NCBI GenBank assembly: GCA_965656525.1
Contig: CBFHKY010000012.1
Span: 46,572-110,571, forward strand
Length of the DNA: 64,000 bases
Origin: Pseudomaricurvus sp965656525
Lineage (GTDB): Bacteria > Pseudomonadota > Gammaproteobacteria > Pseudomonadales > Cellvibrionaceae
Direction: 5' to 3'
In this document: positions 27,676 through 37,540 of the stretch, one piece after another
Numbering within the stretch: position 1 is the first letter of the stretch
Layout of the letters: each line of letters begins with the position of its first letter
The notes under the pieces: generated by a model
Seen by the model: the letters and a program-made list of their open reading frames with translations, nothing else
Database searches by the model: none
What the model was told of the DNA's origin: nothing
Position numbers and translations under genes: made by a program

Positions 27676-29055
27676 ATGAATGTTTTTTCCAACAATCTTG
27701 ACCTGTCACTACTTATCCTCTGTGAAGTGCTGTTTGTCGTGCATATCATGATGGGAGTCTGGGTTGGGCTTTTGCGTCATCGAATCAGAAAAATGAAGCT
27801 CAAAAGTGCAGGGCAAGAAAAAAATATTGAATGGCTTGAATCACAACTCAAGCTTCAAAAAGAAGGGTCACAAGCCGTAAAAGAAAGCCTCAGCAATGGC
27901 GGCCAAGCCAACAGTCAAAGACTGCAAAACTTAGAGCGATTTAAATCACTGTACTTTAAGGTTAATAACAGCCTGCATGACAAAATTCACGAACACAACG
28001 AACTCAAAAAAGAAATAGATGAGCTTAATCAAATCCTCAACAATCAAAACAACGTGATCAGTGACTTAAAAAATAATATCAATAAAATTTCTGGAAAATA
28101 CTCGGCAGAAGTCAATATCAGAGATGAGCTAGAAAACCACCTATGCAACTTAGAAAACACATCCGACACATTAAAACAAAAACTTCACAGAGCTAACCAA
28201 AAGTTAATAGACACACCAAATCTAGAAAAAGAGTTAGCACGATATAAATCCAGCTCAGAAGAATACGAACATTCAGAACGCCTATTGCAATCAAAACTTC
28301 GATCTTACAAGGATGAACTGGACGAAATACACAGCAGAATGGAAAACCCACATCCGTACGGCGCTGTGAAAATCACAGAAATTGAAGATCTTTCCCACAA
28401 GCTTAAGAAAAAAGAGCATGAACTCAAGCAACTCAGAAATGAGTGTGACACTATCGCACGACAATACGAGATGCTAGCAACCAGCAGTTTAAAAAAACAA
28501 CAAGCCATTCAAAGCAAATCGGCCTCAGAAAAAGAAAACGCACAGAAACTAGAATCCATTCTCAAAGAAAACGCGCGCGCTTTAGAGGTGAAAAATCAAG
28601 AAATTGCAGCTCTAGAAATGCTGATTTTCGACAGCGGAATTCGCAATATTCCATCGGACTCTAAAGCACAATACAACAAACAGATTTCCGAGCGAGCGAC
28701 CATTGAGCAGGCTCTTTTTAATGCGGCCGAAGAAGCCTCTGTATTTTTTGACAAAAATAGTCGTGCACAAATGGAGCAACTACAAACCTCGTTAACCGAA
28801 AAGCGTGAAGCTCTGAAGCAAGGCTTCAACGAGGTGGAAACTCTACACCAAAATAAAAGTGTCTTAACTCAAGCATCGACGAACGACAATTCACAAGTGT
28901 TAGCATCAGAAAATACAAAACTGAAACGCCAACTGGAGCACTTTAAGCAAAAAAGCGCTGAACTTCCCAAAAAAGACGCTGAGATTATGAAGTTAAACGA
29001 AGCAGTGAATCAACTGGAGAAAAAATATTTGGATCTTCTCAACGAAGATCAATGA
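27676..29055 (+). CDS. Membrane-anchored coiled-coil protein, copy A
   Basis: I do not recognise this 459-residue protein. One membrane helix (about 9-32) precedes almost continuous heptad-rich coiled coil (about 85-455) dominated by Lys, Glu, Gln, Asn and Leu. It is paralogous along its whole length to the protein at 34160. Shared features are the helix with C16, E17 and H23 (CEVLFVVHIMMGVWVGLLR here), ENPHPYG at 223-229, LRNECDTIARQYE at 253-265, and the C-terminal KKDAEIMKLNEAVNQLEKKY. It lies convergent to an HD-GYP response regulator, with the kinase gene beyond. It could be a scaffold or mechanical element for the adjacent signalling pair. The base composition is more A-rich than that of its paralogue. 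Confidence 0.75.
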   Translation: MNVFSNNLDLSLLILCEVLFVVHIMMGVWVGLLRHRIRKMKLKSAGQEKNIEWLESQLKLQKEGSQAVKESLSNGGQANSQRLQNLERFKSLYFKVNNSLHDKIHEHNELKKEIDELNQILNNQNNVISDLKNNINKISGKYSAEVNIRDELENHLCNLENTSDTLKQKLHRANQKLIDTPNLEKELARYKSSSEEYEHSERLLQSKLRSYKDELDEIHSRMENPHPYGAVKITEIEDLSHKLKKKEHELKQLRNECDTIARQYEMLATSSLKKQQAIQSKSASEKENAQKLESILKENARALEVKNQEIAALEMLIFDSGIRNIPSDSKAQYNKQISERATIEQALFNAAEEASVFFDKNSRAQMEQLQTSLTEKREALKQGFNEVETLHQNKSVLTQASTNDNSQVLASENTKLKRQLEHFKQKSAELPKKDAEIMKLNEAVNQLEKKYLDLLNEDQ

Positions 29056-29294
29056 ATCAATTTAAACACAGCCAAACATAAAAACTGGCTAAACAATTTG
29101 AGAGGCTGTTTCTGTGATCACTGTCTTTCCACTTTCAAGTCTTCAGCCGTCGTGAGCAGTTACGGCAAGATGAACCTGGTCCAGATAAAAACCGACTCAA
29201 GTATCAGACTCTTTAGAGCGCTCCTTTATCTCAGGCTTTCGATCAAAAACTAGAGTTACTAATATCTAAGCTCAGGTTTTGATAACGTATGCCA

Positions 29295-30305
29295 TCATTC
29301 CTCTAAGAATCGATCTTTAATCTCTAATATTTTAGGTAATTCCTGCAGGAATAAAGTGATCAGCTCAGGATCAAACTGTTCACCGGACATCTTTTCAAGA
29401 TGCTCTATCGCGTCCTCTACCGGCCAGGCGCTCTTATAAGGTCTGGGGCTTGTCAAAGCATCGAAAACGTCGGCTATGGCTACAATTCTGCCTTCAATGG
29501 GAATTTCAATACCACGTAAACCTTTGGGGTAACCAGTGCCATCCCATTTTTCGTGATGAGTAAGGGCAATGGATTTTGCCAGTGAAACAAGGCTGGATGT
29601 CGGGTTTTCGAGTATACGCGCCCCAATTTCTGGATGCTGTTTCATGCATTCAAATTCTTCTTTGGTTAATCGCCCAGGCTTAAGCAAAATATTATCAGGG
29701 ATGCCTATTTTCCCAATATCGTGCATCGGCGCCGCTCTTAAAATTTGCTCCGCTCGAGCCTCGTCAAAACCTACAGCTTTGGCTAAGATATATGAATAGT
29801 GGCTCATTCGCTGAACATGCATACCCGTTTCATTGTCTTTAAATTCCGCGGCGCGGCCTAGTCGCTGTATTAAATCAACCTGTGTCGCTTCGAGGGTTTC
29901 GGTTCGAACAAGCGACAAATGTGTCCTAACCCGCGCCTTTACAATGGATGGCGTTATCGGCTTGACAATATAATCCACACCACCAACATCAAAGCCTGTT
30001 TCTTCATCCGTGATTTCAGCCCGCGCTGTTACGAATATAACGGGTATATTCGCGCTCAAGGGGTTTGATTTGAGTGCTCTGCAGACGTCATAGCCATTCA
30101 TTTCCGGCATCATAATATCAAGAAGAATAATATCGACTTTTTCTTTAACGGCTATATCGAGTGCTGACTTTCCTGTTTTTGCAAAGTACAGCCGATAATC
30201 ACGCTGAAGAACCTGCTTAAGTATCTTAAGGTTTGCAGGTTGATCGTCGACAATAAGTACTTTCGCTGTATTTAACACTAGAGTCATGGTTTTACCCGTC
30301 AACAT
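29295..30305 (-). CDS. Response regulator with HD-GYP cyclic-di-GMP phosphodiesterase output
   Basis: A 336-residue two-domain protein. The receiver has the acidic pair VDD, the phosphoacceptor Asp in ILLDIMMPEMNG (D57 when counted from the second ATG), and a conserved Thr/Lys (VTARA, VKPI). The output is a complete HD-GYP domain: APMHDIGKIGIP, then HHEKWDGTGYP and IADVFDALTSPRPYK. Predicted role is hydrolysis of cyclic-di-GMP when phosphorylated. It overlaps the end of the upstream kinase gene by 14 bp from ATG 30305. The ATG at 30287 is an alternative start behind GGG. Tight linkage implies that the kinase is its partner. Confidence 0.93.
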   Translation of the reverse strand: MLTGKTMTLVLNTAKVLIVDDQPANLKILKQVLQRDYRLYFAKTGKSALDIAVKEKVDIILLDIMMPEMNGYDVCRALKSNPLSANIPVIFVTARAEITDEETGFDVGGVDYIVKPITPSIVKARVRTHLSLVRTETLEATQVDLIQRLGRAAEFKDNETGMHVQRMSHYSYILAKAVGFDEARAEQILRAAPMHDIGKIGIPDNILLKPGRLTKEEFECMKQHPEIGARILENPTSSLVSLAKSIALTHHEKWDGTGYPKGLRGIEIPIEGRIVAIADVFDALTSPRPYKSAWPVEDAIEHLEKMSGEQFDPELITLFLQELPKILEIKDRFLEE

Positions 30306-33300
30306 ACAAGCTCATGGCAAGGCCTATTTCTTGCGAAAACACCTCAAAATCAAAATCTTCCATAGCGATTTCTGCCTGTTGAAGATGAGAAGAAATATCT
30401 GGTGGTAACTTTGTGTTTAAAAGTCGGAAAAGAAGCCTTTCTCGTAATTCACCACGCTCTGAAGCCGCATGAAGTTCTGCTAATGCGTCTAAAATTTCAC
30501 GGCGACTTAAAGCTTCTGTGAACTGCTCTACCGATACGCTTGATGGATAAGAACTGTCTTTTATTAACAATTTCAGATCATCAAGAAAGATACCCCAATC
30601 TCGCTTAATATCATTCAGCAGAGTTTTTGCCTTAATAGATTTTGACTCTTTCAGCGCCACCTCAAATTCATGAAAATGGCTTGCGAGCTTGGGGATAGAC
30701 AAGTTCCCAGACACACCCTTTAATGTATGACAGTGTCTACAAAGCTCATCGAAACTCTCTTTTTCCATCATGGATTCAAAATCATTTATAACATCTTGGT
30801 TTTCAACCGAAAATTTGATCAATTCATTTAGATACAACTCTTTTGAGAGCCAAATGCCAACCCCTTTCTGAATATCAATCACATTAACGACATATTGCTC
30901 AACCTTATCAATCGGTTCGCTAACTGAATCCATGAGTTCAACGTCTAACCCTAAAACTCTAGCCATCTCTTGAGTAAGGCGCGCAAAATCAATGGGTTTA
31001 TTTTCAAAACCGTCCATCCCCGCATCAAAAGCCTGCTGTCTGTCTTTTGGTAAAACACTAGCCGTCAACGCAACAATCGGCGTTCTATTGAAGTTACCAC
31101 TGAGTTCAAGCTTACGGATCTCTTGGGTTGCTTCAAGGCCATCCATGTCGGGCATCTGTATATCCATCAATACAATATCTGGCCGTTCTTTTTGAAAAAC
31201 TTCAAGTGCTTCTGCGCCATTATTTGCCATTAGCACCGTGTGCTTCTGCCTGGCCAATAGCAAACTTAATAGATTCAAATTTTGCTGAATATCATCAGCG
31301 ATAAGCACTCTTAATGCAGGAAGCTCAACTGGGTTCTTATTTACCTTTTGTGGTAAATTTTCCGTTTTCGGCAGAGGTATCGAAAAATAAAAGCAACTTC
31401 CCATTCCCATCTCACTCGTTGCTGAAATATCTCCCCCCATCAGCTCAACCAGCTGTTTTGAAATAGTGGTTCCAAGACCGGTACCACCAAAGCGTCTACT
31501 CATTGAAGCATCGGCCTGGGTAAAGGGGTCAAAAATTGCCTCTAGCCTCTCTGGTTCTATACCAATACCAGTATCGATTACTTCAAATGTGATCCAGTTA
31601 TTTTTGTCTTGGTGTGGCAGAACTTTCAGTGTAACAACACCGGCTTCAGTAAACTTTATGCCGTTACCGACCAAGTTCATAAGAATTTGACGTATACGTT
31701 CTTCGGGCCCAAAAACAAATTGAGGCAAATCAGAATTGATATTGAACCTTAAATCAATATGCTTTGTTTTTGCTTGAAGCCATAAAGTTGAAATCACACT
31801 GTCTATACAATTAGACAAGTCAAAGGCTTGGTACTCTAAAATTAGTTTATCTTTTTCTAGTTTCGCACTGTCTAAAATGTCATTAATCAGGTGTAATAGT
31901 GAGTGGGCAGATTGATTAATGGTTCTAAGTTGCTTTTCTGTTTCGCAGGGCAAGATCTCATCGAGGAGAAGGTCACTAAATCCGATAATGGAGTTCATCG
32001 GAGTTCTAATTTCATGACTCATATTGGCTAAAAAAGCCGCCTTACTTTCAGCAGCTGCCTCTGCACGAAGCTTAGCAAAACGAAGCTCTTCCTCCATTGC
32101 TTTCCGAACGGTAATGTCCAGCATCACGCCATCTATCCATAGAGGTTTATCATCTTGATCATATACAGCCGCTCCACTTTCAAGAACCCACACTGTATTA
32201 CCGTTACGATGAAGCACTCTGTACTCAAGTTCGTATTTTTGCTCTTTGTTTTCAATAGCAAAAGAAAGTTCGTTACGAATACGCTCTTCATCTTCGGGGT
32301 GTAGCCAATCGCCAAAACCTCGTTGACCGTTTAAATATTCTTCGGCAGGAAAACCACTGATTTCTTCTATTACTTTACTTAAAAAAAGCGGCGTCCAGTT
32401 CTCATCAAGAAGACAACGAAAAGCCGCACCGGGGATATTTCGAATCAGTGAGCTTAATCGCTCTTCACTTTTCTTAAGCTCTTCTTCCATACGCTGACGT
32501 TCGGTAATATCGGAAACGAAGCCTACGAAAAGAGGTTCATTGGAGTCTATTTCTACACACCCAACGCCAAAGCGAACAGGGACGAGGTGGCCGTCTTTAT
32601 GTAAGGCAAACGCCTCTTTTTCCCCCTCCATAAGACTTGAATTATCGCGCTTAAGATAATTTTTCAGATAATAAAAAAATCTATCCCGACTTTTTATTGG
32701 TATTAAGACAGCAACACTTTTTCCCATAACTTCAGCTTCCGACCAACCAAAAATTCTAGCGGCCGCGCTATTAAATTCCTGTATATCACCTTTAGAATCG
32801 ATGGTAATAACCCCATCTGTCGCTGTATCCAGTGTGGCTTGTAGCCTGGCTTCACTAGAGGTTTTTTCTTTCAAAAGCTGCCTGGAACGAAGTTGAGCGT
32901 TGACATTTAAAGCAAGCGTAGAAATCAATAACGTTATTATTGCGACTCCAATAGCCAATCGATTGTCTTCATCCAATGCTTCCGGAATGTAGTGCAGGTC
33001 GGGGTCAGAAATAAAAATAGCGGCTTCCATCCCGCAATAGTGCATCCCAGAAATAGCCAACCCCATAATAGAAGCGCTAATAAGATTAACCTGACCAACA
33101 GACATATTAGGGAAAACAGCAGGGAGCGAGCGACGAACAGACAGTGCAATACACGCAAAAAAAACCGCAACCACTATAGAAATTGCAAACCAATAAGGGT
33201 CGTAGCGCAGCAACATTGGCATTTCCATTGCCGCCATACCAATATAATGCATAGCGCCTATCCCTCCCCCTACGATAAATCCATTCCTGAGCGTTAGGGA

Positions 33301-33660
33301 TAAACTATCTTTCTTTTTAACTAACGTACTGAGCAATATATAACTAGCGACAATAGCGGGGACCAAGGACAGTAAAGTGATGCCTGTGTTGTAATGCATC
33401 TCATGAGGCATAGATAAAGCTAACATTCCCACAAAATGCATGCTCCAGATCCCGCCTGCCATGACAAGAGCACCAGACAGCAAAGCCATGAAACGATATT
33501 GACTCGTAAGGAGCGCACGAGCAAATACAGCTGAGCGTAAGGCAAAAAATGATGCGGTAATAGCTAGGAAGACAGAAACACTCACCAGCAGAGCATTATA
33601 AGAACCGACAACGACAGTCACGCTGTCGGTATCCAGCATAAAAAAGCGATCTAGTGGCAT
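30292..33660 (-). CDS. Hybrid sensor histidine kinase with MHYT, two PAS, receiver and HPt domains
   Basis: This protein has 1122 residues from ATG 33660; a GTG at 33762 would add 34. An N-terminal seven-helix MHYT sensor (repeats such as SMHFVGMLAL and AMHYIGMAAMEM) is thought to bind a metal and sense diatomic gas. Two PAS domains follow (about 285-525). The kinase core has H549 in NMSHEIRTPMNSI, DTGIGIEPERLEAIFDPF and FGGTGLGTTISKQL. A receiver has D833 in VLMDIQMPDMDG, and an HPt domain has H978 in CHTLKGVSGN. It therefore carries a full phosphorelay and would pass phosphate to the HD-GYP regulator that overlaps its 3' end. It is divergent from coiled-coil copy B. Confidence 0.9.
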   Translation of the reverse strand: MPLDRFFMLDTDSVTVVVGSYNALLVSVSVFLAITASFFALRSAVFARALLTSQYRFMALLSGALVMAGGIWSMHFVGMLALSMPHEMHYNTGITLLSLVPAIVASYILLSTLVKKKDSLSLTLRNGFIVGGGIGAMHYIGMAAMEMPMLLRYDPYWFAISIVVAVFFACIALSVRRSLPAVFPNMSVGQVNLISASIMGLAISGMHYCGMEAAIFISDPDLHYIPEALDEDNRLAIGVAIITLLISTLALNVNAQLRSRQLLKEKTSSEARLQATLDTATDGVITIDSKGDIQEFNSAAARIFGWSEAEVMGKSVAVLIPIKSRDRFFYYLKNYLKRDNSSLMEGEKEAFALHKDGHLVPVRFGVGCVEIDSNEPLFVGFVSDITERQRMEEELKKSEERLSSLIRNIPGAAFRCLLDENWTPLFLSKVIEEISGFPAEEYLNGQRGFGDWLHPEDEERIRNELSFAIENKEQKYELEYRVLHRNGNTVWVLESGAAVYDQDDKPLWIDGVMLDITVRKAMEEELRFAKLRAEAAAESKAAFLANMSHEIRTPMNSIIGFSDLLLDEILPCETEKQLRTINQSAHSLLHLINDILDSAKLEKDKLILEYQAFDLSNCIDSVISTLWLQAKTKHIDLRFNINSDLPQFVFGPEERIRQILMNLVGNGIKFTEAGVVTLKVLPHQDKNNWITFEVIDTGIGIEPERLEAIFDPFTQADASMSRRFGGTGLGTTISKQLVELMGGDISATSEMGMGSCFYFSIPLPKTENLPQKVNKNPVELPALRVLIADDIQQNLNLLSLLLARQKHTVLMANNGAEALEVFQKERPDIVLMDIQMPDMDGLEATQEIRKLELSGNFNRTPIVALTASVLPKDRQQAFDAGMDGFENKPIDFARLTQEMARVLGLDVELMDSVSEPIDKVEQYVVNVIDIQKGVGIWLSKELYLNELIKFSVENQDVINDFESMMEKESFDELCRHCHTLKGVSGNLSIPKLASHFHEFEVALKESKSIKAKTLLNDIKRDWGIFLDDLKLLIKDSSYPSSVSVEQFTEALSRREILDALAELHAASERGELRERLLFRLLNTKLPPDISSHLQQAEIAMEDFDFEVFSQEIGLAMSLYVDG

Positions 33661-33868
33661 TTCAATCTCTGCAGATAAGCGACCAAAGGGTACATATACG
33701 TTCAAACACGACCAAAATATGACTGACTCCCTGTGATTTATCTCTGGGGCAGGATGCACCACCTACAAAAAGTCGCCTTTTATAAAGTGTAGAACAGTAT
33801 TTTGAACTTTTTTGAGAATGATACAGGCACTTAAAAACCACCCCGCAAGATATTTAACCCTTCAGCCC

Positions 33869-33950
33869 GGAGTGAACACTCCAGATAAAAGCAGAGATGT
33901 ATTTGGTTACACTATAAAGTTACCGAAACACACTTATTTATAACCAAATA
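33869..33950. promoter_or_regulatory. Inverted repeats between the MHYT kinase and coiled-coil copy B
   Basis: The divergent 33763-34159 region holds TATTTGGTTA (33900-33909) and TAACCAAATA (33941-33950), perfect 10-bp arms 31 bp apart. GGAGTG-AA-CACTCC lies at 33869-33882. These could be operators shared by both genes. I see no strong -35/-10 pair. Confidence 0.4.
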
Positions 33951-34159
33951 AACCATTATTGCTGGCCCGCCCCCCTATCAGACCTTAGAGAACTGCCCGC
34001 CCTAGATAACACCTGAATCTCACCGGTTACTTCAACCACTTCCCTGTACACTTTCATACTGATAAGTACGTGTAGAATCCACGAGCTGGCGAATAGAAAT
34101 CTTCAATATGTAAACTATACTCATCCGGATGGCTGAATTTTAAAGAAAGAGAACTATCC

Positions 34160-35515
34160 ATGTCCGACTTTATCCAAAACTCCAACTTATTATTGCTGTT
34201 ATTTTGCGAAATTCTTTTTGCCGCCCATGTGGGCATGGGTATTTGGGTCGCACTGCTCAGAAATAAGATCAAACAGCAAAACTCTGAGCTAGAGCAGCGC
34301 GAGCAAGCGCAGCTAGATCAGTCAGAAGCACCACAAGCCAGTCCTGAGGAGATAGCCGGCTCAGATACTGGACAAGCGCAACTCGTGAACGAACAGCGCA
34401 TCAAAAACCTAGAGCGCTTCCGTAAACTTTATCTAGAACTCAGTGACAAACTGGAGGGCGAAGTCGCTAACCGCGAGGCACAAGACAAACAACTCGCAGA
34501 GCTGAATCGCTTGCTCAACAGCCAAAATCACGTCATCACTACCCTCAAGCGCTCTATTGATGAAATCTCAAACAAATATTCTCTTGAGCAGGATTCGCGC
34601 GCGCACCTAGAAAGCCAGATCACCAAACTGGAGGATAACGCCGATGCCCTTAAGGATGAGCTCGAGCGAGCCAACAAAAGACTGCTGCGCGATTCGATGT
34701 TGGAAGACGAAATCAGCCACTTTAAAGATCGCGTATTCGAACTGGAGCAATCGGAGCGTCAGCTTATTCACGAGGCACAAAACTATCGACAGGCTCTAGA
34801 AGAAAACCAAAACTGGCAAGAAAACCCACACCCTTATGGCAAAGTGGACATCGCAGAAATGGATCAATTGACCAGTAAGCTGGCCCAAAAAGATAAGGAA
34901 ATATCACTGCTACGCAGTGAATGTGACACCATTGCCAAACAATACGAAGAACTGGCTTCGTCCAGCCTGACACAAATAGAGTCAATGCAAACCACAACCA
35001 CAGAAGAGCAGATTAACATTCAGCAACTGCAAACTATTCTTGACCAAAGCGCGCGAGCTCTGGAGGAGAAAAAACAGGAAGTCCAGCAGCTAGAGCAAGC
35101 ACTTCTCGCTCAAAACTCCTCGCCTACTGACGAAACCAAAGAGCAATATAAACAAAAGCTCACACAACAAAACGAGCTGGAAGTCACTTTTTTTGACACA
35201 GTGGAACAAGCCGTTGAGCTGTTTGATGATATCGCTACTGATGAAATGAAAATACTTAAGCAGTCTATGAATGAAAAATCTGACTCCTTAAAAATGGAGC
35301 GCAACGAACTCCTAAATGTGCGAGAACAAGTCAAACTCGACAACCCAACATCAACGCAACAGTTACAAGAAGAAAATCAAAAACTCAAACAACAAATTGA
35401 ACAGTACAAAAGGCGTACTCAACAGTTACAGCAGAAAGAAAAGGAGATTATGCGCCTGAACTTTGAGCTGGAGAAACTAGAGAATAAATACCTTGAACTT
35501 ATCGATAAACAATAG
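34160..35515 (+). CDS. Membrane-anchored coiled-coil protein, copy B
   Basis: A 451-residue paralogue of the protein at 27676; I know no named family for either. The order is the same: a membrane helix at about 9-32 with C16, E17 and H23 (CEILFAAHVGMGIWVALLR), a Gln/Ser-rich variable linker (about 40-80), then coiled coil to the end. Conserved islands are IKNLERFRKLYLELSDKL, ENPHPYG at 221-227, LRSECDTIAKQYE at 251-263 and EIMRLNFELEKLENKYLELI. Polar Cys-Glu and His residues kept inside the membrane helix in both copies suggest that the helix does more than anchor. The gene is divergent from the MHYT kinase and ends at a strong bidirectional terminator. Confidence 0.78.
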   Translation: MSDFIQNSNLLLLLFCEILFAAHVGMGIWVALLRNKIKQQNSELEQREQAQLDQSEAPQASPEEIAGSDTGQAQLVNEQRIKNLERFRKLYLELSDKLEGEVANREAQDKQLAELNRLLNSQNHVITTLKRSIDEISNKYSLEQDSRAHLESQITKLEDNADALKDELERANKRLLRDSMLEDEISHFKDRVFELEQSERQLIHEAQNYRQALEENQNWQENPHPYGKVDIAEMDQLTSKLAQKDKEISLLRSECDTIAKQYEELASSSLTQIESMQTTTTEEQINIQQLQTILDQSARALEEKKQEVQQLEQALLAQNSSPTDETKEQYKQKLTQQNELEVTFFDTVEQAVELFDDIATDEMKILKQSMNEKSDSLKMERNELLNVREQVKLDNPTSTQQLQEENQKLKQQIEQYKRRTQQLQQKEKEIMRLNFELEKLENKYLELIDKQ

Positions 35516-35568
35516 AGCCCTTTTATAAGGCCTCTCTGCACAATGAAAAACTATAAAACTGAACCAAT

Positions 35569-35602
35569 AAAAAAACCCTGCACTTTCGTGACAGGGTTTT
35601 TT
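35569..35602. terminator. Bidirectional intrinsic terminator
   Basis: An A run, CCCTG (35576-35580), a short loop stem (CAC/GTG), CAGGG (35592-35596) and TTTTTT form a T-tailed hairpin that works on both strands. It lies between coiled-coil copy B and the convergent aldehyde dehydrogenase. Confidence 0.88.
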
Positions 35603-35642
35603 GAACTCAACCGGTTTTACTTCAGCCAAATGGCCGGTCGGT

Positions 35643-37061
35643 TTACTTCAATTTTTCGATGACGTCACCAAACAAAACCTCATCTGCTGGAATCACTTTA
35701 GGAGTATCCAATGGCTTAGACACCCAAGTTACGTTCACCAAATGTTTCCAGTAAATGTTTTCGTTGGTGCTGTTGCCGCCCCAAGTACCACAACCCAGCG
35801 AGAAGGTTTGGCGCATGCCATTCCACAAGTTACCTGAGTTAGAAGGTGACTGGGGCTGGTTTACCATCACACGAGAAGTTTTAGTGCCCGAGGCCAACTT
35901 CAGAATGTTCTCATCGCTGTTGGAATAAATACCACAAGAGTGACCCATGCCTTGGTAAGCTTGAATGTTATTGGTCAGCTCAACGGCTTCATCCACATTC
36001 TTCACTTTGTAGAACGCCATAATCACAGACAGCTTTTCGCCGGAATACGGGTGCTCAGCACCATAACCGGTTTCAGGCATGATGATGAAGGTGCGATCGC
36101 TCGGGATTTCGATGCCCGCCATGGCGCACATTACTGGTGCAGGCTTCACAACCGCTTTTGCGTTCAGGTGACCATCTTCCCACAGCACATTGGCAATTTT
36201 TTCATAATCACCAGCTTGTGCCAGGTAGCCACCTTTTTCGATCAGCTTGGCCAGAAACTCTTCGTAAATAGACTCAACCACAATAACGGTGTTATCGGAA
36301 GAACAGCTGGCCGCCAAATCGAAGGTTTTAGACAGACGAATTTTCTCGGCGGCAAAATCCAGGTCAGCGGTTTCATCAACGGTGATACAGGCGTTACCCG
36401 CACCCACACCCAGAGCAGGCGTACCGGATGAATAAGCCGATTTCACCATAGCAGGGCCACCGGTGGCTAAAATCAAGTCACACTGCTTCATCAGCTCGTT
36501 AGTAGAATCCAATGATGGCAACTCAATCGCTTGCACCAAATCCGCTGGCGCACCCAGTTTTTCCAAAGCCGCACGCATGTTATCAACAATCATTTTATTG
36601 GTGATTTTGGCGCGTGGGTGTGGCGCGATGATAATGGCATTACGGCCTTTCACCGCATTGATGGCCTTAATCACAGGGGTCGCTTCTGGGTTCGTGGAAG
36701 GCGACAAGGCACCAATCACGCCCACGGGCTTAGCAATCTTGATGATATTGCGTTCTTTATCTTCTTCAATCACACCGATGGATTTGTCATCGATGATGTC
36801 CATCAGAGCCGCACGGGTCTTCACAGAAATCTTAGTGAATTTACCGTTGTAGTCACCCAGCTGGCTTTCATCCACGGTGTGCTGTGCAATCTTTTCAGCA
36901 ACACCAGGCTGGCAATTGGCCCAAACCATCGCCGTGATCAGTTCGTCGATCTGCTCTTGAGTGTAATTTTCGATCTGAGCTTGTGCCGCGCGAGCGCGCT
37001 CAATCATAGCCGCAATTTGACGGGCTGCATCGGTGTCGGCAATCACTTTTTCTAGTGCCAT
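35643..37061 (-). CDS. CoA-acylating aldehyde dehydrogenase (possibly sulfoacetaldehyde dehydrogenase)
   Basis: A 472-residue member of the acylating branch of the aldehyde dehydrogenases, which convert an aldehyde, CoA and NAD(P)+ into an acyl-CoA. The catalytic cysteine is C253 in LAASCSSDNTVIV. The NPEATPVIKAINAVKGRNAI and GGPAMVKSAYSSGTPALGVG segments are typical of the AdhE N-terminal, EutE and SauS group. Length and wording resemble sulfoacetaldehyde dehydrogenase (SauS) more than EutE, since no ethanolamine genes or alcohol dehydrogenase partner are nearby. The substrate is inferred only weakly. The gene stands alone, with a T-tailed terminator just behind it. Confidence 0.8.
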   Translation of the reverse strand: MALEKVIADTDAARQIAAMIERARAAQAQIENYTQEQIDELITAMVWANCQPGVAEKIAQHTVDESQLGDYNGKFTKISVKTRAALMDIIDDKSIGVIEEDKERNIIKIAKPVGVIGALSPSTNPEATPVIKAINAVKGRNAIIIAPHPRAKITNKMIVDNMRAALEKLGAPADLVQAIELPSLDSTNELMKQCDLILATGGPAMVKSAYSSGTPALGVGAGNACITVDETADLDFAAEKIRLSKTFDLAASCSSDNTVIVVESIYEEFLAKLIEKGGYLAQAGDYEKIANVLWEDGHLNAKAVVKPAPVMCAMAGIEIPSDRTFIIMPETGYGAEHPYSGEKLSVIMAFYKVKNVDEAVELTNNIQAYQGMGHSCGIYSNSDENILKLASGTKTSRVMVNQPQSPSNSGNLWNGMRQTFSLGCGTWGGNSTNENIYWKHLVNVTWVSKPLDTPKVIPADEVLFGDVIEKLK

Positions 37062-37420
37062 GATAATCCTCTGTCGCTGATGGGTGAGACCAAAGCCTGA
37101 TAGCTTTAGGGCTGCACAAATAGGATCGTACCCCCCTAAAAACGCCCATTTTCAGACTTGACGCTCTTGTGGTGTTGAACTTATGAGTGAAACAACCACG
37201 CATTAACGGGCGAAGCCATGACTGCTTGATTCACTGCATTACAAATTAAGAGGCCGAATTATAGGGCGAAATGGCCCGCAGAGATAGCCAGCAGTGCATT
37301 GTTGCTCGCTAAAGCGTCCCAATAAGGCTCAATCAGTGCCTCTTAATATGCATAACCTGCCTACCAAGTGATCTCGCCCCAGGGTAATCACATCTACATT
37401 GGCGAGACATAAACTTCGAC

Positions 37421-37468
37421 AATATGGATAGATTTTCTATCCATATTCAGGATTTCTTGTCTATCCAT
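37421..37468. promoter_or_regulatory. 12-bp perfect inverted repeat with an extra half-site
   Basis: AATATGGATAGA (37421-37432) and TCTATCCATATT (37436-37447) are separated by 3 nt. A further CTATCCAT occurs at 37461-37468. It lies between the divergent aldehyde dehydrogenase and ettA genes, about 95-120 bp before ettA. It looks like a regulator site or a leader hairpin. The rest of 37062-37540 shows no gene. Confidence 0.5.
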
Positions 37469-37540
37469 TGACTACCCGCCGCCTTTTACCGAAACTTGCG
37501 CCAGCTCTCAATAAGCCCAAAACATGAGGTTTCTGCCCCT

